Shown: piece by piece, positions 5,821-12,368 of the stretch
Position numbering within the stretch: position 1 is the first letter of the stretch
Layout of the letters: the number at the start of each line of letters is the position of its first letter
Assembly: GCA_023436515.1 (NCBI GenBank)
Contig: JAEZIV010000413.1
Coordinates: 1-12,368 of the forward strand
Direction of reading: 5' to 3'
Length of the DNA: 12,368 nucleotides
Source of the DNA: Bacillota bacterium
GTDB taxonomy: Bacteria > Bacillota > Clostridia > Acetivibrionales > DSM-1351
Position numbers and translations under genes: made by a program
The notes under the pieces: generated by a model
Databases searched by the model: none
Told to the model about the DNA's origin: nothing
What the model saw: the letters and a program-made list of their open reading frames with translations, nothing else

Positions 5821-6390
5821 TTGGCAGATATATTCTTAATAGTCGGGTTGGGTAATCCTGGGACAAAGTACAATAATACTAGACATAATGTAGGCTTTGA
5901 TACTATAGACTATCTTTCAAACAAGCTCAATGTTAAGCTTTCAAGGATAGGCTTCAAGGGAGTATACGGTGAAGCCGAATTAGATGGGGTAAGAACCATT
6001 CTTCTTAAACCCCAGACCTATATGAACTTAAGCGGTGAAAGTGTAAGGGATGCCGCTTCCTGGTTCAAAATACCCATGGAGAAAATTCTAGTAATATATG
6101 ACGATATAGACCTGGAACCGGGAAAGATAAGAGTGAGGCCGAAGGGAAGCTCGGGAACTCACAATGGAATGAAGTCGATTATTTATCAGCTCCAGTCAGA
6201 CAGCTTCCCACGTGTCAGGATAGGAATTGGCCGTGCGCCCGAAAGGTGGGATCTGGCTGATTATGTATTGAGCAGGTTCTCAAAGGAGGACAGGGAGATA
6301 ATTGACCAGAGCATTGAGAAAGCAGCAGATGCGGTGCTTACAATTGTCAGAAGCGGTGTTGAAAAAGCTATGAACAGCTATAACAGGTAA
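5821..6390 (+). CDS. pth: peptidyl-tRNA hydrolase
   Basis: Releases tRNA from peptidyl-tRNAs that drop off ribosomes; the B. subtilis orthologue is SpoVC. Landmarks in the 189-aa form: GLGNPG with N12, TRHNVGF with the catalytic H22, QTYMNLSG with N69, YDDIDL with the acidic partner D94, and GTHNGMKS with N115. The start is taken as the TTG at 5821, 5 nt after GGAGG (5811-5815). A GTG at 5818 is only 2 nt from that site, and a GTG at 5800 lies inside a hairpin and would add residues absent from relatives. The TAA stop overlaps an ATG in TAATG, and the mfd ribosome binding site follows at once, so pth and mfd form one unit. No convincing own promoter was found after the prs terminator. Confidence 0.95.
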   Translation: MADIFLIVGLGNPGTKYNNTRHNVGFDTIDYLSNKLNVKLSRIGFKGVYGEAELDGVRTILLKPQTYMNLSGESVRDAASWFKIPMEKILVIYDDIDLEPGKIRVRPKGSSGTHNGMKSIIYQLQSDSFPRVRIGIGRAPERWDLADYVLSRFSKEDREIIDQSIEKAADAVLTIVRSGVEKAMNSYNR

Positions 6391-6401
6391 TGGAGGCTAG
6401 A

Positions 6402-9400
6402 ATGAATTTATTTACCGACCCCCTTTTAAAACTGAAGGAATATAACGAACTATTATCAGCAGCCGGCGAGAATATAGGCCCTGTGTCTGTTCTTGGCCCT
6501 TCGGACTCGCAAAAGGTTCATCTGGTCTACTGTATGCTGACTCATATGCAGGCAAAGGGGTTGTATGTAACCTATAATGAAATGCAGGCAAGAAGGGTGT
6601 TTGAGGATTTTCAACTGTTCTTGGGGGATGATGTGGTATATTTCCCTCCTAAGGAAACCATGCTTTACAATGTAGAGGCCCGAAGCAATGATCTCATTTA
6701 TCAGAGGGTAAGAGCTTTATACAGATGTGTTCAGGGGGATTACCGGGTGCTTGTGCTTCCTGTGGAGGCTCTTATACAAATGGTATCGCCAAGGGACTTA
6801 TTTCAAAAGGGTGTTATCAAAATAGAGCTGGGGGGTCAGATCAATCTTGAGGAACTCATCTCAGGGCTGGTGCTGTACGGCTATGAGCGCGTTGAAATAG
6901 TTGAGGGAAGAGCTCAGTTTGCTGTCAGGGGTGGTATATTGGACATATTTGCCGTCAATGATGAGCATCCCCTGCGTATAGAGCTTTTTGATACTGAAAT
7001 CGATTCAATCAGACACTTCGATGAAGCTACGCAAAGATCCACAAACTCTATAAGCAGCTGTGTTATCGCTCCTGCAAGGGATGTTGTGTATAAGGAAGCT
7101 TCAAAAGGCGACATAATAAACAACATAAAAAATGATTTAAAGGATTATTTAGCTAAGCTAAAAAAGAGGAGTAACAGAGAAACTGCTGAAAATATCACTC
7201 AAAGGGTTCAGGGAGATATAGATAGCCTGCGGGAACATCATTATTTTGCAGGAATTGATAGGTACCTGCCTTATATAATGGAAAATCCGCAATCAGTATT
7301 GGATTATATAGATAGTAATACCATGATCTTTTTGGATGAGACAGCCCGAATGTCTCAGCGAATAGAAAATGTGGAGCTGGAACAGGAGGAATTGGCCAAG
7401 AGCATGCTTGAAAAAGGCTATATTCTTCCTGCCGGCACAAAATGGACACATAGTCTGGAACGTATTCTAGGTGAAATAAAGGCCTTCAGGGCTGTTTCAT
7501 TGGCGGCTATTTCATCAAATAATTCTCTTCTCAGGCCTGTGAGGCAGATCTCCATTCCCAGCAGAACAGGAAACTCGTACCAAAATCATGTTGACCTGCT
7601 GGTAAATGACATTGAACAGCTAAAGAGCAAAAATCATAAAATTGTTGTTCTCTCCGGACCCAGCGGAAGAGGCCATAGACTGGTGGAGACTCTTGCAACC
7701 CACGACATAATGTCGGGCTACACCGGTACTTATGAAAGAGGAATCAGCCCCGGAGAGGTCCTAATTACCCACGGAAGCCTGCAAAAGGGGTTTGAATACC
7801 CTACTGCCGGTTTTGTTGTTATCAGTGACAAGGAGGTTTTCGGACAGGACAGAAGAATAAAGAAGGCCAGATCCAAGCGTGAGGGTAATAAGATAAAAGC
7901 CTTCTCCGACCTCAATGTGGGTGATTTTGTTGTACATCAGGCCCACGGTATCGGACAATATATCGGAATTGAAAAGCTGGTTGTGGGAGATATAAAACGT
8001 GATTATTTAAAGATTCGTTATCAGGAGGGTGCATTCCTTTACATTCCCACTAATCAACTTGATCTTATACAGAAGTATATTGGTACTGAGGGTAAAACCC
8101 CGAAGGTAAACAAGCTGGGTGGTACTGAATGGGCAAAAACCAAAAGTCGTGTAAAGGAATCCCTGCGAGAGCTGGCAGGGGAGCTTATAAAGCTGTATGC
8201 CAAACGTCAGGCAGCCGTCGGGCACTCCTTTGCGGCCGATACAGTATGGCAGAGACAGTTTGAGGAGCTGTTTCCCTATGATGAGACAGACGACCAGCTA
8301 AAATGTATAGATGAAATAAAAAATGACATGGAATCCCCAAGGCTTATGGATAGGCTCCTCTGCGGAGATGTGGGCTACGGAAAGACCGAGGTTGCCATCC
8401 GTGCTGTTTTTAAGGCAGTTATGGACGGTAAGCAGGTAGCCTATCTAGTGCCGACAACAATACTTGCACAGCAGCAATATGAAAATTTTAAGAAGCGAAT
8501 GATGGATTTTCCGGTAACGGTGGATGTCCTAAGCCGTTTCAGGACGGCAGCAGAACAGAAGAAGATTGTCAAATCGGTCAAAACAGGCAATATTGACATT
8601 CTTGTGGGTACTCACAGGCTGTTGCAAAAGGATATAGAGTTTAAGGATCTGGGTCTGCTGGTTGTGGATGAGGAACAGAGATTTGGAGTCACACACAAGG
8701 AAAAATTAAAGTCCATCAAACCTAATGTTGATGTACTGACTCTTACGGCCACACCAATACCGAGGACACTTCATATGTCGTTGGTGGGGATAAGGGATAT
8801 CAGTGTACTTGAGGACCCCCCTGAAGAAAGGTATCCTGTACAAACCTATGTAATGGAGCATAATCCCGAGCTTATAAGGGATGGAATAGTCAGAGAGCTG
8901 GCGCGGAACGGACAGGTATTTTACCTTTACAACAGGGTAAGGGGAATAGAAATGAAGGCAGAGGAACTTAAGAGGCTGGTGCCGGAGGCTAGGATTGCTA
9001 CTGCTCACGGGCAGATGAACGAGAAAGAGCTGGAGGATGTAATGTACAGCTTTATAAACTGCGAGTTTGATGTGCTGGTGTGTACTACAATCATCGAGTC
9101 GGGCCTTGATATGCCTAATGTAAACACCATAGTTGTGGAGGACGCTGACAGAATGGGTCTATCCCAGCTGTATCAAATCCGGGGCAGAGTTGGGAGATCA
9201 AACCGCCTTGCCTACGCTTATATAACCTACCGAAAGGATAAATCCCTTTCTGAGGTTGCAGAAAAAAGGCTTCAGGCAATAAAGGAGTTTACAGAATTCG
9301 GGTCAGGCTTCAGAATTGCCATGAGAGATTTGGAGATAAGAGGTGCGGGGAATCTTTTAGGACCTGAACAGCATGGGCATATGGAGACCGTTGGGTACGA

Positions 9401-9926
9401 AATGTACTGTAAGCTCCTGGAGGAAGCCGTTCATGAAATAAGTGGGGGAGATATAAAAACCACAGATGAGGAAATGGCTATTGATCTAAGCGTAAGTGCA
9501 TATATCGATGATGAATATATAAGTTCGGAAGAACTAAAAATAGATATGTATAAAAAAATTGCCGGAATACAGGACGAAAATGATGTTATAGACATTAGAG
9601 ATGAGATGATTGACCGGTACGGGGATATTCCGGATGAGGTTGAAAGCCTGATGGATATAGCATACTTAAAGGTACTTGCTAGAAAATGCGGCTTTACTGC
9701 GGTTACTCAAAAGGAGGAACTGGTTATCTTTCAGCTCAGCAAGACTTCTGCAGCACTGCCCATGTATCTTGGCAGGCTGATGGACAAATATCCCAGAAGG
9801 GTAATGTTCAACGCCAGCAGTAATCCATATGTATCCTTCCGGTTAAACAATCTGAACGGACGAGATATTCTAGCAAATATTAAGATTTTGTTACATGACA
9901 TTATTAAATTGCAGTATAATGAATAA
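6402..9926 (+). CDS. mfd: transcription-repair coupling factor Mfd
   Basis: ATP-driven DNA translocase that removes RNA polymerase stalled at lesions and recruits UvrA. The 1174 aa are full length. Order of parts: an N-terminal UvrB-like region whose nucleotide loop is degenerate (GPSDSQK, as usual in Mfd) with RGGILDIF; the RNA-polymerase-interacting domain (about 505-570, GDFVVHQAHGIGQYIGIEKL); helicase motor with Walker A GDVGYGKTE (K661), DEEQ box (756-759), LTATPIPRTL (about 780) and motif VI QIRGRVGRS (about 925-933); then the C-terminal TRCF domain. The ATG at 6402 is preferred over the one at 6390 because GGAGG (6392-6396) lies 5 nt before it. It starts 11 nt after pth. No clear terminator follows within the 83-nt gap to the next gene. 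Confidence 0.98.
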   Translation: MNLFTDPLLKLKEYNELLSAAGENIGPVSVLGPSDSQKVHLVYCMLTHMQAKGLYVTYNEMQARRVFEDFQLFLGDDVVYFPPKETMLYNVEARSNDLIYQRVRALYRCVQGDYRVLVLPVEALIQMVSPRDLFQKGVIKIELGGQINLEELISGLVLYGYERVEIVEGRAQFAVRGGILDIFAVNDEHPLRIELFDTEIDSIRHFDEATQRSTNSISSCVIAPARDVVYKEASKGDIINNIKNDLKDYLAKLKKRSNRETAENITQRVQGDIDSLREHHYFAGIDRYLPYIMENPQSVLDYIDSNTMIFLDETARMSQRIENVELEQEELAKSMLEKGYILPAGTKWTHSLERILGEIKAFRAVSLAAISSNNSLLRPVRQISIPSRTGNSYQNHVDLLVNDIEQLKSKNHKIVVLSGPSGRGHRLVETLATHDIMSGYTGTYERGISPGEVLITHGSLQKGFEYPTAGFVVISDKEVFGQDRRIKKARSKREGNKIKAFSDLNVGDFVVHQAHGIGQYIGIEKLVVGDIKRDYLKIRYQEGAFLYIPTNQLDLIQKYIGTEGKTPKVNKLGGTEWAKTKSRVKESLRELAGELIKLYAKRQAAVGHSFAADTVWQRQFEELFPYDETDDQLKCIDEIKNDMESPRLMDRLLCGDVGYGKTEVAIRAVFKAVMDGKQVAYLVPTTILAQQQYENFKKRMMDFPVTVDVLSRFRTAAEQKKIVKSVKTGNIDILVGTHRLLQKDIEFKDLGLLVVDEEQRFGVTHKEKLKSIKPNVDVLTLTATPIPRTLHMSLVGIRDISVLEDPPEERYPVQTYVMEHNPELIRDGIVRELARNGQVFYLYNRVRGIEMKAEELKRLVPEARIATAHGQMNEKELEDVMYSFINCEFDVLVCTTIIESGLDMPNVNTIVVEDADRMGLSQLYQIRGRVGRSNRLAYAYITYRKDKSLSEVAEKRLQAIKEFTEFGSGFRIAMRDLEIRGAGNLLGPEQHGHMETVGYEMYCKLLEEAVHEISGGDIKTTDEEMAIDLSVSAYIDDEYISSEELKIDMYKKIAGIQDENDVIDIRDEMIDRYGDIPDEVESLMDIAYLKVLARKCGFTAVTQKEELVIFQLSKTSAALPMYLGRLMDKYPRRVMFNASSNPYVSFRLNNLNGRDILANIKILLHDIIKLQYNE

Positions 9927-10009
9927 TTGAATATAATTGTTACAGTAAGTGTTTTGAAATTTAAAGTTGTACAAGCTTAGTTAATAATATAAATGGGGAG
10001 CGATTACCT

Positions 10010-11122
10010 TTGGAAAATGCGAATGAGAACGTTAAGAAGAAGTCAAAAGGCCTTATAATTGGTGTTATTGTAGCTGCTATTATCATAATTGCTGCAGTTG
10101 TACTATTTGTACTTCAACCATGGGCAACAAATGTAGCAACAGTTGATAATCAAAAGATAACAAAGTACGAGTATACCTTTTTCTCCAAGTTTAACATGTC
10201 CCAGTTTTTAGCTAGTATTTCAGCAACTGATAGCTCAGTGACTACGGATAATTATGACTGGAATACAAAGTTTGGTAATGAGACTGCAAAAGCTGGTATA
10301 AAAAAGAGTACGATTGAGCAAATTCAGGAATTAAAGATACAGGTTATAAAGGCTAAAGAAGCCGGAATGAAGCTTGATTCGGCAGATATGAAGGAAGTTG
10401 ATGCTGCAATTGATCAGCAGATTCAAACATATCAAACCAGGAATGAAGCAGAAGCAGCCTTAAAAGAAAGATATGGCGTTACTCTTTCGGAGCTGAAGGA
10501 AATATACAAGAACTTAACGCTGGCACAAAAGTATCAGGAATCTATAATCAAGGATGTAAGTGTATCTGATGACGAAGTTACGAAGTATTACGATGAAAAT
10601 AAGGATAGTTTTGATAAGGTAACTGTTACCCATATATTAATATCCACAGTGGATTCAAACCAGCAGCCTGTAAGCGAAGGTAAGAAGGCGGAGGCAAAGA
10701 AAAAGGCCGAGGAGCTTCTTGCAAAGGTTAAAGCAGGTGAAGATATCAAAGTACTTGCCGAACAGAATTCTGATGACAAGCCGGCTGTTACAACTAAGGG
10801 CGGTCGTGGATATCAGGGAGAATACACCTTTGGAAGACAGGAAATGGTTACTGAATTTGAAGATTGGGCGTTTGCAGATCGTAAGGCAGGGGATGCAGCC
10901 ATAGTAGAGTCAAGGTTTGGTTATCATGTAATGCAGTTCCATAATCGGACTCACACCCCAATTGAGGATTTAAAGGAAGGTATTAAATCATCTCTATTGA
11001 GCCAGAAGCAAAGTGATGAGTTTACTAAAAAGCTGGATGAATTTAAGAAAGATGCAAAGTTTTCTATAAAGCTGAATGAAGAAGCAATTACAAAGATAGA
11101 CAAGACTATCTACGGAGTATAA
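10010..11122 (+). CDS. prsA: membrane-anchored parvulin-type peptidylprolyl isomerase (PrsA/SurA-like foldase)
   Basis: Probable extracytoplasmic foldase assisting exported proteins. The N terminus has a lysine-rich start (VKKKSKG), then a hydrophobic membrane segment (about residues 14-36) and a long helical region. A PpiC/parvulin domain follows (about 203-310), with VTHILIS at its start, a glycine-rich GGRGYQGEYTFGRQEM stretch, and the closing FGYHVMQF. There is no lipobox cysteine after the hydrophobic segment, so unlike classic PrsA it is not a predicted lipoprotein but a membrane-anchored or signal-peptide protein. The start is TTG at 10010, 9 nt after GGGGAG (9995-10000); no ATG lies close by in frame. 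A foldase gene between mfd and spoVT is, to my knowledge, a common clostridial arrangement. The symbol is a family-level assignment. Confidence 0.85.
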   Translation: MENANENVKKKSKGLIIGVIVAAIIIIAAVVLFVLQPWATNVATVDNQKITKYEYTFFSKFNMSQFLASISATDSSVTTDNYDWNTKFGNETAKAGIKKSTIEQIQELKIQVIKAKEAGMKLDSADMKEVDAAIDQQIQTYQTRNEAEAALKERYGVTLSELKEIYKNLTLAQKYQESIIKDVSVSDDEVTKYYDENKDSFDKVTVTHILISTVDSNQQPVSEGKKAEAKKKAEELLAKVKAGEDIKVLAEQNSDDKPAVTTKGGRGYQGEYTFGRQEMVTEFEDWAFADRKAGDAAIVESRFGYHVMQFHNRTHTPIEDLKEGIKSSLLSQKQSDEFTKKLDEFKKDAKFSIKLNEEAITKIDKTIYGV

Positions 11123-11166
11123 CAATAGAAATAATTAAGATGAGATAATTAATATGAAATAAACAG

Positions 11167-11212
11167 AAGTACACTTTAATGCCGGAGAACCCGAATTAAG
11201 GTGTACTTTTTT
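11167..11212 (+). terminator. rho-independent terminator after the foldase gene
   Basis: AAGTACACTTTAAT (11167-11180) pairs with ATTAAGGTGTACTT (11195-11208), 14 bp with one G-T wobble, and is followed by a run of T residues to 11212. The 14-nt loop can form a small inner CGG/CCG pairing. Confidence 0.9.
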
Positions 11213-11271
11213 GTGCAAAGATTATATAAACTAATTTTTTGGGATTTTATCCTTTGTGTGTTACCAATAAT

Positions 11272-11301
11272 GTATAAAAAAACATCAACTTTACAATACT
11301 A
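11272..11301 (+). promoter_or_regulatory. sigma-G-like promoter of spoVT
   Basis: GTATA (11272-11276) fits the sigma-G -35 consensus GHATR, and AATACTA (11295-11301) fits the -10 consensus CATACTA except for the first base, with 18 nt between. Transcription would start roughly 25-30 nt before the spoVT start codon. B. subtilis spoVT is expressed in the forespore from sigma-G. No good sigma-A alternative was seen in the gap. Confidence 0.5.
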
Positions 11302-11335
11302 AGACTAAAATAACCTATTAAGGAGGTAATATAAT

Positions 11336-11890
11336 TTGAAAGCAACTGGAATAGTTAGACGTATAGACGATTTAGGAAGAGTTGTAATACCAAAAGAAAT
11401 AAGAAGAACCCTGAGAATCAGAGAGGGTGATCCTCTCGAAATATTTACCGATAAGGAAGGAGAAGTTATACTAAAGAAGTATTCTCCTATCGGTGAACTC
11501 AGCGATTTCGCAACACAATATGCTGAATCACTTCATAAAACCAGTGGACACATAACATGTATTACTGATAGAGACACTGTTATTGCTGTTTCAGGAGCGT
11601 CCAAAAAGGAATTTCTAGAAAAGCAACTGAGCAGTGATGTAGAAAAAACGATTGAGGAAAAGCAGACACTACTTATAAAGTCTCCGGAAGAAAAGGCTAT
11701 TTTAATTCTTGCTGATGAAACCGGGGAAAGAAAGTATACCTCACAGGTTGATTCTCCAATAATATCAGAAGGTGACCCAATAGGAGCAGTAATAATGCTT
11801 TCAACAGATCAAAATGTTAAAATGGGAGAAGTTGAAGCAAAACTTGCTCAATCTGCTGCAGGCTTTTTAGGAAAACAAATGGAACAATAA
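11336..11890 (+). CDS. spoVT: stage V sporulation transcription regulator SpoVT
   Basis: AbrB-family DNA-binding regulator of late forespore genes. Residues 1-50 form the swapped-hairpin SpoVT/AbrB domain (MKATGIVRRIDDLGRVVIPK, then REGDPLEIF and GEVILKKYSPI). The rest is a GAF-like domain with DRDTVIAVSG, EGDPIGAV and the conserved AAGFLGKQMEQ end. At 184 aa it is close to the B. subtilis length (178). The start is TTG at 11336, 8 nt after a perfect AAGGAGGT (11320-11327). It lies between two strong terminators and has a sigma-G-like promoter, so it is probably transcribed alone. Confidence 0.97.
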   Translation: MKATGIVRRIDDLGRVVIPKEIRRTLRIREGDPLEIFTDKEGEVILKKYSPIGELSDFATQYAESLHKTSGHITCITDRDTVIAVSGASKKEFLEKQLSSDVEKTIEEKQTLLIKSPEEKAILILADETGERKYTSQVDSPIISEGDPIGAVIMLSTDQNVKMGEVEAKLAQSAAGFLGKQMEQ

Positions 11891-11943
11891 GTATTCATTT
11901 CAATAGGTTATTTTTAATTCAGTTGTATGATAGAAAAGATGAG

Positions 11944-11979
11944 ATTGGGAAGATGAAAAAAATCTTCCCAATTATTTTT
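11944..11979 (+). terminator. rho-independent terminator after spoVT
   Basis: A perfect 11-bp stem, ATTGGGAAGAT (11944-11954) with ATCTTCCCAAT (11962-11972), loop GAAAAAA, followed by TATTTTT. Confidence 0.9.
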
Positions 11980-11988
11980 GAAGCAGTA

Positions 11989-12017
11989 TTGACATTAAAT
12001 ACCAAAATATGTATAAT
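11989..12017 (+). promoter_or_regulatory. perfect-consensus sigma-A promoter
   Basis: TTGACA (11989-11994), exactly 17 nt, TATAAT (12012-12017). Both hexamers and the spacing are ideal. It begins just after the spoVT terminator and points to the right edge. Transcription would start near 12024, but no gene with a ribosome binding site is visible in the 345 nt that follow. Confidence 0.8.
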
Positions 12018-12368
12018 TATGTTACAAATCGAGATTGGTGTTGATTTCACTTCTAAGGGGTAAACAGTTCTTAACTATCCCAAAAGCTTTCTTTTTTATT
12101 GAACACATTTTTTTAATAGATTATTTCTGATTTATCCGAATAAAGTGCATGTAATTCAATCGATTTTTTAATGGTCTAGACCTATATTTTTTTCTTCTTT
12201 CTTCTATTTAAGCAACCATTCATATTTGGTTTTACCCATACAAATTGTTTTTCATCATTTCATAAGCAGAACTATCATTATTTTCCCTTTTTAAACCGAT
12301 TACTTAACCATCTGTTCTTATAGTGGCTACCCTTTAAGTGTGGTATGGTCCTTTTCCACCCCTGGAGA
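12018..12368. other. AT-rich region downstream of a strong promoter, no recognised gene
   Basis: The plus strand is pyrimidine-rich and stop codons interrupt all frames quickly. A hairpin with GGGGT (12057-12061), an inner AGTT/AACT stem and ATCCC (12077-12081) is followed 10 nt later by a six-T run (12092-12097). This could end a short RNA of about 75 nt, though it is not a textbook terminator. A perfect palindrome GGTCTAGACC lies at 12173-12182. On the minus strand an open frame enters from the right edge and stops at 12278 (29 codons), followed by more short frames broken by stops. This could be decayed coding DNA. No family was recognised. spoVB, which I would expect after spoVT in related clostridia, is not in the window. 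Confidence 0.4.

Noticed and set aside
12019..12063. 14-codon frame starting at the ATG at 12019
   Set aside because: It begins at or before the predicted transcription start, so it would have no leader or ribosome binding site.

Overview
The window looks like chromosomal core DNA from a low-GC, spore-forming clostridium. The gene order murC / purR-spoVG-glmU-prs-pth-mfd-(parvulin)-spoVT is the clostridial version of the Bacillus subtilis purR-yabJ-spoVG-gcaD-prs-ctc-spoVC-yabK-mfd-spoVT region, without yabJ, ctc and yabK. The proteins and the AT-rich spacers suggest the mesophilic cellulolytic group (Ruminiclostridium-like). That genus-level placement is an impression from memory, not a search result.

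Layout. Positions 1-90 hold no recognised gene but carry short imperfect repeats. murC (91-1491, minus) is divergent from everything else and has a good sigma-A-type promoter. purR (1798-2607) ends at a strong terminator. spoVG (2827-3087) has a near-perfect sigma-H promoter and its own terminator. A 376-nt spacer (3088-3463) follows. It holds an 18-bp perfect inverted repeat, a promoter-like site and a strong stem-loop. glmU (3464-4645) and prs (4688-5647) form a pair closed by a hairpin terminator. pth (5821-6390) and mfd (6402-9926) are tightly coupled. A membrane-anchored parvulin-type foldase gene (10010-11122) and spoVT (11336-11890) each end at a strong terminator. spoVT has a sigma-G-like promoter. 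The last 400 nt contain a perfect-consensus sigma-A promoter but no convincing gene.

How the genes fit together. prs makes PRPP, the effector sensed by PurR-family regulators. glmU and murC both serve peptidoglycan precursor synthesis. pth and mfd serve translation and transcription-coupled repair. The parvulin acts on exported proteins. spoVG and spoVT link the cluster to sporulation, and their promoters match early (sigma-H) and forespore (sigma-G) sporulation sigma factors.

Most notable points. (1) The GlmU protein has an intact acetyltransferase half, but its N-terminal uridyltransferase half is shortened and lacks the catalytic signature. (2) The spoVG-glmU spacer looks like a small inverted-repeat element next to a candidate structured RNA. 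(3) A perfect sigma-A promoter after spoVT drives no visible gene. Several genes (murC, pth, the parvulin gene, spoVT) appear to start at TTG, judged by ribosome-binding-site spacing.
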